Under the pieces are notes generated by a model. It made no database searches, was not told the DNA's origin, and saw only the letters and a program-made list of their open reading frames with translations. The position numbers and the translations under genes are program-made. From Dulcicalothrix desertica PCC 7102 (GTDB lineage Bacteria > Cyanobacteriota > Cyanobacteriia > Cyanobacteriales > Nostocaceae): a stretch of DNA of 64,000 nt. Where the stretch lies: assembly GCF_003991905.1 (NCBI RefSeq), contig NZ_RSCL01000027.1:62001-126000 (forward strand). The letters run 5' to 3'. Position 1 is the first letter of the stretch, and each line of letters starts with the position of its first letter. Positions 9,401 to 18,388 of the stretch are shown here, in pieces.

Positions 9401-11121
9401 GTTTTTTCCCTCGCATCAATATTTACTAAAGGAATGCCATAATCTAAACGCGCGTTAAATTGTTCACCCATTTGCCATTGCAACCCCAAGCCAACGGAAG
9501 CTAAAGTATTAGTATCTAAAGTACTCTCACTACCGCTGTTCCAAGTAGTTCCAACATCAACAAATGGAATTAACCTTAAAACATTATCTCCCGATGCTGT
9601 ACTGTAAATAGGTAATTGCAAATCTGCTGAAACAAAAACACCGTTGTCACTAAATAAAGCATCTTGACGATAACCCCGCGCGCTAAAAATACCACCTAAT
9701 GTAAACTGTTCATTTGGAACGAGTGCTGTATTAGCTAGTTGCACGTCAGAACGAACTAAAAGTCTAGGTGTAACACGAGGGTTATTACTTTTTGAACCAA
9801 GTAAACGTAACCACTGTAGTTGTCCCCTCCATGCAAAAAAACGACTATCAGGCGCCGAGTTATTAATTGTGGCATTAAATGCACCTACTCCCACGCTAAA
9901 CTGAGAGCGTGCTAAAAACACTTCTTGAAAACTGCTTCGTCTCCACTCCTGAAAAAAACGCAGTGCTGAAATGCGGGTATTTCCTCGTGCATCTGCTCCT
10001 ACAGAAATAGGAAAATCTACACCTAAAACAGAAGTATCACTTTCTCGTCGAGATAACGTTAAACCGAGTGCAAGTTCTTGTGTAAACTCTGCACGCGCGT
10101 TTTGTACTACTGGTTGACGCAAGCTAATTTCATAATTACGAGAGTTTGACTCAATATCTAAATCTTTAAATGGCGGCTCTATAATATTGTTTGAAGTTTT
10201 GCTATAGCTAAAACCAATAGTACCATTCCGCGAATTTATCGGTACCGTGTAGCTTGCATTTATGCCATTACTGCCATCAGTATTGTCATAACCTATATTT
10301 AACCTATCTCCTAACCCCGTTAAATTAGCTTCTTCTATTTCTACACCCCGTCTAAAACTACCCACACTAGGGTTTCTACTGTTATCTAATATAATTCCAA
10401 TATTGCCAGTACTTGCTTCTCTAAATGTAACTTTCAGTAAATTAGTACCAGGAATAGTACCCGCAGATAATTCTGCTGATATGCTTTCAATTAAAGGATT
10501 TTGTTGCAGCAGTTGTAAAGCTTCGCGTAAACGTCGGATATTTAAAGGTTTGGCAATGCCTAACTCCAAACGTGAGCGCACATAACTATCATTTAATTGT
10601 TTAGAATTTGTGGGTTCTCTTGTAATACGCAGTTCTTGTAAGCTACCTTCAATAATTTGAATTTTAACAACACAACTTTTGGCGCCTTGCGACTTGACAA
10701 AACAACCAGTTAATGTTTGTTCTGGAATATAGCCGCCGGAAGTCACATATCCTTCTTTAATATAAAGGTTAGTAATTTTAGAAGCAGCTTGCAGCAGTTG
10801 TGTAAAAGTTATAGGTTGCTTTGTATTTGTAAACTCTTGAATTTCTTGACGCAGCCTTTGGTTACTAAATATATTAGAGCCATCAAAATCGAAACGCTCA
10901 ATAGTAATTCTACCTGTAACGTTATCAAGATTTTGTTCAGGAGTAGGTGAGTCAGGAAAAATTCGTAGAAGTTCTTCTTGGGGAAGTAGAGGTTCAGGGG
11001 TTGGGGGAGTTGGAACAACTGGGTTAGGAACTTCAACAGGAGGAATATTTTGTGCGCGTGCGAACAAATATGTGTTACTCAAAACAACAAACCCCAACAC
11101 AACCAAAAATTTAATATGCAT
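9352..11121 (-). CDS. TpsB/ShlB-type outer-membrane transporter
   Basis: Two-partner secretion transporter of the Omp85 superfamily, expected in the outer membrane. I prefer the ATG at 11121, which gives MHIKFLVVLGFVVLSNTYLF, a clean signal peptide, over an ATG 13 codons upstream. Then come a Pro-rich linker (PNPVVPTPPTPEP), a POTRA domain (ITIERFDFDGSNIF ... GYIPEQ) and a beta-barrel with the conserved loop-6-like motif ARGYRQ, ending LQYNPF with a terminal Phe as usual for outer-membrane barrels. The start overlaps the TpsA stop by 11 bp (ATGCATATTAA), so translation is probably coupled. Partner is the exoprotein 11111-13993. Confidence 0.92.
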   Translation of the reverse strand: MHIKFLVVLGFVVLSNTYLFARAQNIPPVEVPNPVVPTPPTPEPLLPQEELLRIFPDSPTPEQNLDNVTGRITIERFDFDGSNIFSNQRLRQEIQEFTNTKQPITFTQLLQAASKITNLYIKEGYVTSGGYIPEQTLTGCFVKSQGAKSCVVKIQIIEGSLQELRITREPTNSKQLNDSYVRSRLELGIAKPLNIRRLREALQLLQQNPLIESISAELSAGTIPGTNLLKVTFREASTGNIGIILDNSRNPSVGSFRRGVEIEEANLTGLGDRLNIGYDNTDGSNGINASYTVPINSRNGTIGFSYSKTSNNIIEPPFKDLDIESNSRNYEISLRQPVVQNARAEFTQELALGLTLSRRESDTSVLGVDFPISVGADARGNTRISALRFFQEWRRSSFQEVFLARSQFSVGVGAFNATINNSAPDSRFFAWRGQLQWLRLLGSKSNNPRVTPRLLVRSDVQLANTALVPNEQFTLGGIFSARGYRQDALFSDNGVFVSADLQLPIYSTASGDNVLRLIPFVDVGTTWNSGSESTLDTNTLASVGLGLQWQMGEQFNARLDYGIPLVNIDAREKTWQEKGFYFTLQYNPF

Positions 11122-13993
11122 GGCAGTTAGCTGTAGGTTGGGTGGAGGAACGGAACCCAACAGTATTAACAGTATTAACAGTATTAGCTGTAAGAAGAAT
11201 TTCTCCTTTGTTATTAACTCCCCATCCTGTAGCTGGTCGTGGGTAATTAACTAAAGTAGCAGGAAGTTGCTCATTACTAGATGGCGCCGATACTCTTACA
11301 GATTCACTCTTTAATGGTTCTGTAGGACTGGGTGGTAGTCCACCTCGTCCGGTAATGAAAAATTGATTACGGTTTTTTCCGACTTCTGCGGTACAAGCAG
11401 ATGCTACTTGGTTTTCTGGACTGAAAAAGTTTGTTGGTACGTCTGTTAATTCTTGGTTTGAGCCAACATCAGGAAGATTTATTTCAATAAGACCGTTAAA
11501 TTGAGTTCCTAATTCTGAACTGGCAGTAATGGCAAAAGGAAAAGCAAATAGTCCTTGAGTTGTAATTCGTACATTACCCCCTTGTCTACCTGCATCTGCT
11601 TTAATACTGCTGTTTTCTAAAATCGCAATTGCACCTGCTTCTATTGTGATGTTACCGCCATTACTATTACTACCAGCAACAGTAGAAATTTGAGAGTTTC
11701 CACGCAACTGCAAAGAGTCTCGAATTTGTAGCGTTGTGTTGGCGCCAGTACCTACTACTGTTGCACCGCGTATAAAACCATCTTTTAATTTAACCGACTG
11801 AGCTTGTACTTGAAGTCTACCAGCAGGCCCACTACCACTAGCACTTACTGATAATTCGGCGCCATCTTGAATATTCAACAAACCAGTTGTAATTTCTAAG
11901 TTGCCACCTGTACCTGTAGCTTCATTTGCGGCAATAGTCGGTCTATCTTCTCCAGATAAAGCAAACAAACCACTAGCAAATGTACGTGTTTCTACTTGAT
12001 TATTTCGTGTCAGTTGTACTTTACCAATGCCACTAAGTTCTACTGCATCTGAGGCATTAATAATTAAGTTACCTCCCTGACCTCCAGAAATACCACTTTC
12101 ACCTCTACCACGAGTAGATGCAGAAATTCTTGCACCATCCTGAACTAGCAAACGACCAGTATTAACAGTTAAAGAACCTCCATCTTGAGTTCCTTCTGTG
12201 GCAGCAAATAAACCACTGCGACTGAAAATAGTAGTATTAGGAATAGCGCTAACTCCAATTAATTCTACAGACTCACGAGCTAATATATTAACTTCTCCAG
12301 AACGTCCCGTTCCAAAAGCTGTCACCGAAACATCTGCTCCATCGCTAACTCGTAGCTCTTTACTATCAATTGTGATGTTACCTGAATTGCCGGCGCCACG
12401 GGAAGTAGCGCTTAAAGTACTAAACTGCTGGGCAACTGTTGATGCACCAGTTACATTAATTGAATCTGCTAAAACAGTAATATTTCCACCTTGCCCAATA
12501 CCTTCTGTAGCAGCTGACACTTGTGCCCCAGAGCGAATATTTAACTGCTCAGTTTCAATTTTGATATCTCCACCCTGACCTGTAGCTCTGCTAGGAACAA
12601 TATTTGGGTTTGGTCTTTGCTCTCCAGATAAAGCAAACAAACCACTAATAAAGCGACCATCAGGACTGGCACCACTTAGTTCTATGTTTTTGGCATTAAC
12701 CAGTAAATTACCACCTCGTCCCCCTGGTTTATTATCTTGACCTCTACCTCGCGTTGATACAGATACTCTTGCCCCATCCGTTACTTGTAATTTAGGGGTA
12801 TTAATTGTGATATCACCACCGTTTTCTGTTCCTTCAGTTGCAGCAAACAAACCGCTACGACTAAAGTTTTGCCCCCCTGGACTAATGCCTGCACCTATTA
12901 ATTCTACAAACTCAGAAGCATTGACGGTAAGATTTCCCCCCTTACCTGAGTTAAAAGTCGTTACAGATACATCGGCGCCATCTCTTGCAGTTAAGCGGTT
13001 AGTGTTAATATTTACACTCCCAGAATTTCCACTTCCCCTTGATGTCGCTGCAATTGTGCTAAATACTTGACCATTAGAACTGGCGCCACTGACGGTTACA
13101 TTGTCAGCTTGGATATTTATGACACCAGCATTTCCGGCGCCTCCTGTTTCCACAGAAATTTTAGAACCATTCGTCACATTTAAATCTTGTGACCGGACAA
13201 AAATTTCGCCACCGTTTTGATTTAGCGCAGACTGTGATAATAATTGAATATCGCCAAAATTATTTACACGATTATATCCTAAAGTCCAGCCATTAGTTAC
13301 TGGGTTTAAGCTAACTAAACTGTTGGCGCCAACACTACCTACTTCAATACGTCCTTGTGATGCTGTTAACTGACTACCATCTAGAATAATACCCCCACCT
13401 ACTAAAGCGATAGTTTTTTCAGGAGAGACTTGCAGATTGGCGCCATTACTAATAATATTTGCTGGTATTGCTGGGAATTGCAAACCCAAAGGTACATTAA
13501 TACTCAATAAAGATGTGGTTTGAGGACTAGTCGCGCTAAATTCACTACCATCAGCAAATATAATGCTACTTGCTGTACTAGATACAAAAGAACCACCAAT
13601 ATTTAACGTAGCATTGCGACCGAAGAAAACTCCATTAGGGTTAAGTAAAAATAAGTTAGCATTGCCTCTAGCTTGAAGCAAACCATCAATATTAGAGATA
13701 GACCCACCTGTAACCCTCGTCAAAATATTTTGAATATTCAAAGGGTTATTAAAAAAAGCTAATCCAGCAGTAGGGACAGAAAATTCTTGAAAACTGTGAA
13801 ATAAGTTACTTCCTGCCACAGTACCACCATTTATCTCAAAATTGATGTTGCCAATCGGTGTGACAACTGAGTTAACTCGAAGAGTGTTATCTGGAACTAT
13901 TTGCCCCAATGCAGGACTAGAAGCTATGGGCAAGCATAGACAAAGACTACAAACAAGCCAGGAAGGTAGAGCATTTCGTATCATGGGATACAT
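11111..13993 (-). CDS. TpsA-type exoprotein (filamentous haemagglutinin-like)
   Basis: 960 residues, exported. Signal peptide at 1-31 (core WLVCSLCLCLPIASSPALGQ). The TPS domain follows, with the hallmark NPNGVFFG near residue 120, needed for recognition by TpsB. The rest is a right-handed beta-helix of degenerate repeats rich in G, S, N and T, with recurring SRSGLFAATEGT, VELSGA and GNITI units. The C-terminus has the conserved VASACTAE segment and a Pro-rich tail (GGLPPSPTEPL). Likely a cell-surface or released adhesin. First gene of a three-gene operon with its transporter and a CHAT peptidase. Confidence 0.92.
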   Translation of the reverse strand: MYPMIRNALPSWLVCSLCLCLPIASSPALGQIVPDNTLRVNSVVTPIGNINFEINGGTVAGSNLFHSFQEFSVPTAGLAFFNNPLNIQNILTRVTGGSISNIDGLLQARGNANLFLLNPNGVFFGRNATLNIGGSFVSSTASSIIFADGSEFSATSPQTTSLLSINVPLGLQFPAIPANIISNGANLQVSPEKTIALVGGGIILDGSQLTASQGRIEVGSVGANSLVSLNPVTNGWTLGYNRVNNFGDIQLLSQSALNQNGGEIFVRSQDLNVTNGSKISVETGGAGNAGVINIQADNVTVSGASSNGQVFSTIAATSRGSGNSGSVNINTNRLTARDGADVSVTTFNSGKGGNLTVNASEFVELIGAGISPGGQNFSRSGLFAATEGTENGGDITINTPKLQVTDGARVSVSTRGRGQDNKPGGRGGNLLVNAKNIELSGASPDGRFISGLFALSGEQRPNPNIVPSRATGQGGDIKIETEQLNIRSGAQVSAATEGIGQGGNITVLADSINVTGASTVAQQFSTLSATSRGAGNSGNITIDSKELRVSDGADVSVTAFGTGRSGEVNILARESVELIGVSAIPNTTIFSRSGLFAATEGTQDGGSLTVNTGRLLVQDGARISASTRGRGESGISGGQGGNLIINASDAVELSGIGKVQLTRNNQVETRTFASGLFALSGEDRPTIAANEATGTGGNLEITTGLLNIQDGAELSVSASGSGPAGRLQVQAQSVKLKDGFIRGATVVGTGANTTLQIRDSLQLRGNSQISTVAGSNSNGGNITIEAGAIAILENSSIKADAGRQGGNVRITTQGLFAFPFAITASSELGTQFNGLIEINLPDVGSNQELTDVPTNFFSPENQVASACTAEVGKNRNQFFITGRGGLPPSPTEPLKSESVRVSAPSSNEQLPATLVNYPRPATGWGVNNKGEILLTANTVNTVNTVGFRSSTQPTANCHAY

Positions 13994-14112
13994 AATTGCC
14001 GATAAATGGCAACAATGGTAATGATTATTGAAAAATACTACAAAAAATCAGTAATAGTCAAATAATGAGGTATTATTGCTAACGATTAAGCATTCGCACG
14101 AACAATGAACCC

Positions 14113-14727
14113 GTGAGCAGCCTTATGAATAAAGCTTTTATGACATTCCAAAAATCATTGTTGCTTAGTTTAACTGGAGTAATGACGATTGTTGCAACCC
14201 CAGCTTTCAGTCAATTGAACTCAGAAAATAAGGTTTCATTTCGTTGTGACACTTCGCAACTCATACCAGTAACCGTTGCATATAACCCCAGTAACCAGCA
14301 ACAACAACCAATTAATATAATTACTTGGAAGCAAGAGCATATTGATTCACAGAATATTGAGCTTGATTGTAAGAAGGCAGCAGAAACATTAGGTAAACGT
14401 TTCAATTCAAAGGAACTTTCGGAGACAGATTATTCTTTGGGTGTTGAGACTAAATTATTGGACGATACTAACTCCCAAGATAAAATGACTTTATCTACCG
14501 TTTGCTTACTTCGTCGAAGTGGTGGAATTTGTCAACCCAATGGTAGCAATCAACTTGTTCGTATCAAAACTTTACTTAATAACGAAGAAGCTAGTGCTAA
14601 AACTTTCTCAGCAATTATTAACCCAGATTTTGCCGAATTAGGTAGAGCTAACCTTAGAACTGTTGGTGTAACCTACCCGCCAATTAAGTCTAGAACGTTT
14701 TGGAAGAGATTGTTTGGTTTAAGATGA
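14113..14727 (+). CDS. COP23-domain secreted protein
   Basis: 204 residues. The frame opens with GTG at 14113; an ATG at 14125 (MNKAFMTFQKSLLLSLTGVM) gives the better signal peptide, with cleavage near ATPAFSQ. The mature part has the COP23 pattern: an early FRC, then IITW, paired cysteines (LDCKKAAE, TVCLL, GGICQ) and VRIKTLL. COP23 was described as a circadian-oscillating cyanobacterial protein of unknown function. It is divergent from TpsA with a 119-bp gap that may hold two opposed promoters. It sits between TpsA and kinase 2, so it may belong to the same island. Family call from the cysteine and Trp pattern only. Confidence 0.7.
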   Translation: MSSLMNKAFMTFQKSLLLSLTGVMTIVATPAFSQLNSENKVSFRCDTSQLIPVTVAYNPSNQQQQPINIITWKQEHIDSQNIELDCKKAAETLGKRFNSKELSETDYSLGVETKLLDDTNSQDKMTLSTVCLLRRSGGICQPNGSNQLVRIKTLLNNEEASAKTFSAIINPDFAELGRANLRTVGVTYPPIKSRTFWKRLFGLR

Positions 14728-14740
14728 TATCCAGAGTAAG

Positions 14741-14768
14741 GGCGGGCAAGGATGCCCACCCCACAAGA
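14741..14768. repeat. Dispersed repeat GGGCAAGGATGCCC family
   Basis: GGGCGGGCAAGGATGCCC followed by ACCCCACAAG. The same family is at 30153-30181, 31626-31682, about 34380-34426, about 37888-37912, about 39087-39157 and 48520-48596. It has no coding capacity and may act as a terminator. Confidence 0.75.
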
Positions 14769-14851
14769 AGTTTGTTAATTTAATCTTGGATAGGCGCCCG
14801 GATGCTTAGATATGAATGTTTATAGGTTTTAAACACATTATTGTAATATCG

Positions 14852-14970
14852 AATTATCTCTCAAAACAAATTAATAGTGTATTGCATTTTACGTTAATAT
14901 GCCGTAAAATTACTTGGATACAAAAGCAAAAAATTGTAAATATACTAAGATTTACATAAATAGATGCGCT
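14852..14970 (+). promoter_or_regulatory. Upstream region of kinase 2, shared with kinase 1
   Basis: Counterpart of 4143-4262. Shared strings include GAATTATCTCTCAAAAC, CCGTAAAATTACTT and TGTAAATATACTA; TATACT at 14941-14946 is the candidate -10 box. The rest of 14728-15026 holds the repeat at 14741-14768 and AT-rich DNA. Confidence 0.55.
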
Positions 14971-15026
14971 ATTAATATAGCCAAACCAGAAATTACGATT
15001 AGAAGTGGCAAATTTAACCAAAATAC

Positions 15027-17204
15027 ATGCAGTATCAACCAGAACATAGCCCTGGAGATATGATTTATGGGCGTTATAAAATCATCAGTTTCATCAGTCG
15101 GGGAGGATTTGGTGAGACTTACAAAGCTGAAGATAAACAGCAACAAGGACTTATTTGTTTACTTAAGTACTTAAAACCTCTAACTACTAATTCATCATCT
15201 TTGAGAATTGCTCAAGAAAAGTTTTGTCAAGAAGCTTCGACGCTGCGTCGTTTGGGAACTCACAGTCAAATTCCAGAGTTGTATGACTACTTTGAAGAAA
15301 ATCAAAAATTTTATTTAGTTGAAGAATATATCGATGGTCAGAATCTCGCTGACGAACTAAAAAATAGCGTATTTAGCGAAATACAAGTTATTCAAGTATT
15401 GTATGATACTTTGAAAATATTAGATTATCTGTATCAAAATAACGTTATTCACCGAGATATTAAACCAGCCAATTTAGTCAGGAGAAATTGTGATAAAAAA
15501 AATTTTTTAGTTGATTTTGGGGCAGTTAAAGAAATAAGTATTTTAACAATTGATTCTTACACAGAAACAATTTCAACAATGGTTGTGGGTACATTAAAGT
15601 ACATACCACCTGAGCAAGCCGAAGGTCAAGCAAATTTTGCCAGTGATATCTATGCTTTGGGTATAACAGCACTAGAACTTTTAACGAAAAAGATTCCACA
15701 TGGAACTCAGGAAGTTGAAAGTCTTTTAAACGAGCTTGAAATTAACCCAAACTTAGCAAAAATTTTGCAAAAAATGGTGCGATTTAATTATAAAGAGCGT
15801 TATCAAACACCATTAAATATTCTTTTCGACTTACAACCATTAATTTTATTAGGGCAAACACTTAACCAACGGTATAAGATAACAAAGTATTTAGGAGGAG
15901 GAGATTTTTACTATACATATTTGGCGGAAGATTTGAAATATCCTTTTCAATCTGATTGTATTATTAAGCAACTGCAATTGAACGTTAATAATCAGTATGT
16001 TTTGCAAGAAGCACAAAGTCGTTTTACTGACATACTAAATTTATTAGATAAACTTTCTCATGAACAGGTTCCACAACTTTTTGATGATTTTGAATATAAT
16101 AAGGAATTTTACTTAGTTTATAAGTTTATACCAGGAGAATCTATAAGCGAGCAGTTAACAAAAGAAAATTGTTGGAGTGAAGCACAAGTAATTGCTTTAC
16201 TGAAAGATGTGTTAAAAGTATTATCTTTTATGCATCGGCAAGGTATTATTCATGGTGATATTAAACCCTCTAATTTAATTAGGCGCCAGCAAGATGGCAA
16301 AATTTGTCTGATTTATTTAGCGGCGCCGGAACAACTTAGCAATAAAAAGAAATTGCAACCAGCTAGTGATATTTATGCTTTAGGAATGACAGCTATTCAA
16401 GCATTAACAGGAGTTCATCCTCAAGAATTAAAAGTAGATTTACATGGTGAAGTTTCATGGAAAAATCTATGTAATGTCAGCCCAAATTTAGCACTAATAT
16501 TAGATAAAATGGTGCGTTGTCAAACTGAGAAACGTTACCAATCCGCACAAAAAGTTTTAGATGACTTAAATACTCAGGTATCGTGGGCAAAAATTGAAAA
16601 GTATTGGCGCCTAATAGCTATGTCTACCATTGCTATTAGCTTTAGTATTGTTTATTATATCTATTCAGGCGTTCAAGAACAGCAAGCAGTACATTATTTT
16701 AATCAAGGTACAGAAAAAATACTCTCTGGAGACAATCATAAAAAGACTGGTGATATTGAAAAAGCTAATAAATATTATAATGAAGCGATTGCAGCTTTTG
16801 AAAAAGCAACACAAATCAATCCAAAGTTCACAGAAGCTTGGGTTAATCAAGGGTATGCTTATGGTCAACGCAGAAAATTTGCAGAGCAAGCTCATGCATG
16901 TATTCAAGCACATACAATTAACTCAAATTCTCCTTTAGTTTGGATTTGTATTGGAAATGTTCAATTTGCAGCAAAGCAATATGAAGACTCAATTAAAAGG
17001 TTTACTCAAGCTACTCAAACTTGTAATTCTCAGCTTGAAAGTAAGAAAAATACTTGTGTTGCAGCTTGGAGCAATATAGGTGATGCTTACTTGGCTTTGA
17101 ATAAACCTGAACAAGCATTAAATGCTTTTAATAAAGCCCTTCGTGTAAAAAAAGATTTTCAACAAGCAATTAATGGCAAAACAGAAGCACAAAAACATCT
17201 ATAG
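15027..17204 (+). CDS. Tandem kinase-pseudokinase with membrane segment and TPRs (paralogue)
   Basis: 725 residues with the architecture of 4318-6669. Kinase domain 1: GGFGETY at 26-32, K47, HRDIKPAN at 142-149, DFG at 163-165, and PPE instead of APE at 194-196. Domain 2 (about 280-520) is more decayed: HGDIKPSN at 409-416, YLA where DFG should be (430-432), and the activation segment is shortened so that YLAAPEQLSNKK follows directly. A membrane span lies at 528-547 (LIAMSTIAISFSIVYYIY) and TPR-like repeats fill the C-terminus. The N-terminal 110 residues are nearly identical to the first copy, and the upstream DNA is conserved too, so this is a duplication whose second kinase domains are diverging. 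Confidence 0.87.
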   Translation: MQYQPEHSPGDMIYGRYKIISFISRGGFGETYKAEDKQQQGLICLLKYLKPLTTNSSSLRIAQEKFCQEASTLRRLGTHSQIPELYDYFEENQKFYLVEEYIDGQNLADELKNSVFSEIQVIQVLYDTLKILDYLYQNNVIHRDIKPANLVRRNCDKKNFLVDFGAVKEISILTIDSYTETISTMVVGTLKYIPPEQAEGQANFASDIYALGITALELLTKKIPHGTQEVESLLNELEINPNLAKILQKMVRFNYKERYQTPLNILFDLQPLILLGQTLNQRYKITKYLGGGDFYYTYLAEDLKYPFQSDCIIKQLQLNVNNQYVLQEAQSRFTDILNLLDKLSHEQVPQLFDDFEYNKEFYLVYKFIPGESISEQLTKENCWSEAQVIALLKDVLKVLSFMHRQGIIHGDIKPSNLIRRQQDGKICLIYLAAPEQLSNKKKLQPASDIYALGMTAIQALTGVHPQELKVDLHGEVSWKNLCNVSPNLALILDKMVRCQTEKRYQSAQKVLDDLNTQVSWAKIEKYWRLIAMSTIAISFSIVYYIYSGVQEQQAVHYFNQGTEKILSGDNHKKTGDIEKANKYYNEAIAAFEKATQINPKFTEAWVNQGYAYGQRRKFAEQAHACIQAHTINSNSPLVWICIGNVQFAAKQYEDSIKRFTQATQTCNSQLESKKNTCVAAWSNIGDAYLALNKPEQALNAFNKALRVKKDFQQAINGKTEAQKHL

Positions 17205-17230
17205 TACAAACACGTGACGTCTTGACTTCT

Positions 17231-17287
17231 GTCATGCTGAGGAACGAAGCATCTCTATCATGTCATGCTGAGGAACGAAGCATCTCT
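17231..17287. repeat. Two tandem copies of a GTCATGCTGAGGAACGAAG repeat
   Basis: Copies at 17231-17256 and 17262-17287, differing by little. The same string ends the elements at 3752-3855 and 30209-30288. No gene inside. Confidence 0.8.
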
Positions 17288-17331
17288 CAAGTGCAATATA
17301 ACCAGATAAATTATTATGCACTTGTGTTGAC

Positions 17332-17391
17332 TCAGGTGCTGACCTCAAATCCGGCGCCGTAAGCATCACCAATAGCTAGCTCTAACAGCAT
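17332..17391 (-). pseudogene. N-terminal scrap of an ADP-ribosylglycohydrolase
   Basis: ATG at 17391 reads MLLELAIGDAYGAGFEVST and then stops. The LAIGDAYGAGFE string is the characteristic start of ADP-ribosylglycohydrolase family proteins, which have over 250 residues; nothing recognisable follows, so only a scrap remains. Confidence 0.5.
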
Positions 17392-17484
17392 TTTAGTCCC
17401 CGCAGCAATTACAAGCCTCTATATTATATAGAAGCTCGCGACTGCGCTACACTATAGCAAGAGTTAACTCTATTTTGTTACGTC

Positions 17485-18246
17485 ATGGAAAATATCGAAA
17501 CCTCAGAAATTCAAGTCCTGGAAGATACGTGTGAAGATGCACTCTCACGTGATATATTTCCTCAAGAGGAATTAGATAGTGACGAACCGCAATTGGAAAC
17601 GTATCAACACTTGCAGCAAATGTTGCTGCTGATAAAATGCTTGGAATGGTGGTGGCAGGATAGAACCGATTTCTTTGCCGCAGGTAATTTAACAATTTTT
17701 TACAGCCGAAATCAAGACAAGTCAGAGGATTTTCGAGGGCCAGACTTTTTCGTGGTACTAGATACTGTCCGTAAACCTCGCAGCAGTTGGGTTGTATGGA
17801 ATGAAAATAATAAGTATCCAAATGTTATTATCGAGGTTCTCTCTAAAAAGACGGCAAAAACTGATAGAGGATTTAAGAAAAAGCTTTATCAAGACACCTT
17901 TCGCACCCCTGATTATTTCTGGTTCGACCCTATTACATTAGAATTTAAGGGTTTTACCTTAGTTAATACTGTTTACGAACCTTTGCAACCGAACGCTCAA
18001 GATTTGTTATGGAGTCAGCAATTAGAGTTATATTTGGGAGTTTACCAGAAGCAACTGCGGTATTTTACACCTGATGGACAACTAATGCCAACTCCTGAAG
18101 AAGCTGAAAAAAAAGAAAAACAACGCGCTGAACAAGAAAAACAACGTGCTGATTTAGAAGCGCAGCGTGCTGAACAAGAAAAACGAGAAAAAGAGCGTCT
18201 TGCAGCAAAACTTAGAGAACTAGGTATAGACCCTGATGCTTTGTAG
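17485..18246 (+). CDS. Uma2-family protein (PD-(D/E)XK fold) with coiled-coil tail
   Basis: 253 residues. Uma2 (DUF820) proteins have a restriction-endonuclease-like fold and are heavily expanded in cyanobacteria; the true role is unclear. Visible are the FRGPDFFVVLD segment (PD motif) near 80 and the NVIIEVLSKKT segment (E-x-[KS] position) near 112, the two catalytic strands of the fold. The tail from about 205 is a charged coiled coil of EKQRAEQEKQRAD-type repeats. It resembles 62415-63242 in layout. It follows 280 bp of repeat-rich DNA and converges on the sugar-binding protein gene. Confidence 0.85.
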   Translation: MENIETSEIQVLEDTCEDALSRDIFPQEELDSDEPQLETYQHLQQMLLLIKCLEWWWQDRTDFFAAGNLTIFYSRNQDKSEDFRGPDFFVVLDTVRKPRSSWVVWNENNKYPNVIIEVLSKKTAKTDRGFKKKLYQDTFRTPDYFWFDPITLEFKGFTLVNTVYEPLQPNAQDLLWSQQLELYLGVYQKQLRYFTPDGQLMPTPEEAEKKEKQRAEQEKQRADLEAQRAEQEKREKERLAAKLRELGIDPDAL

Positions 18247-18314
18247 AAAATTCTTTGATAAACCATGCTAGTACACTGGGAAATAAGTTGCTTTTTTATA
18301 TTGGCGTGAATACG

Positions 18315-18380
18315 AGAAACCAGGTTTCCTTTGATAATGCTGAAGATTGTTATGTTCAGTGCTGGGGAAACCTGGTTTCT
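18315..18380. repeat. Inverted repeat AGAAACCAGGTTTCC, likely bidirectional terminator
   Basis: Exact 15-bp inverted arms at 18315-18329 and 18366-18380 with a 36-base loop, between two convergent genes. Member of a dispersed AAACCTGGTTT family also at 26412-26479, 49928-49942, 55776-55842 and 62371-62403. Confidence 0.75.
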
Positions 18381-18388
18381 GGGTTTGT

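Noticed and set aside
12198-13070. Long plus-strand frames inside the TpsA gene
   Set aside because: They mirror the repetitive minus-strand gene, have no start context and lack any recognisable domain.
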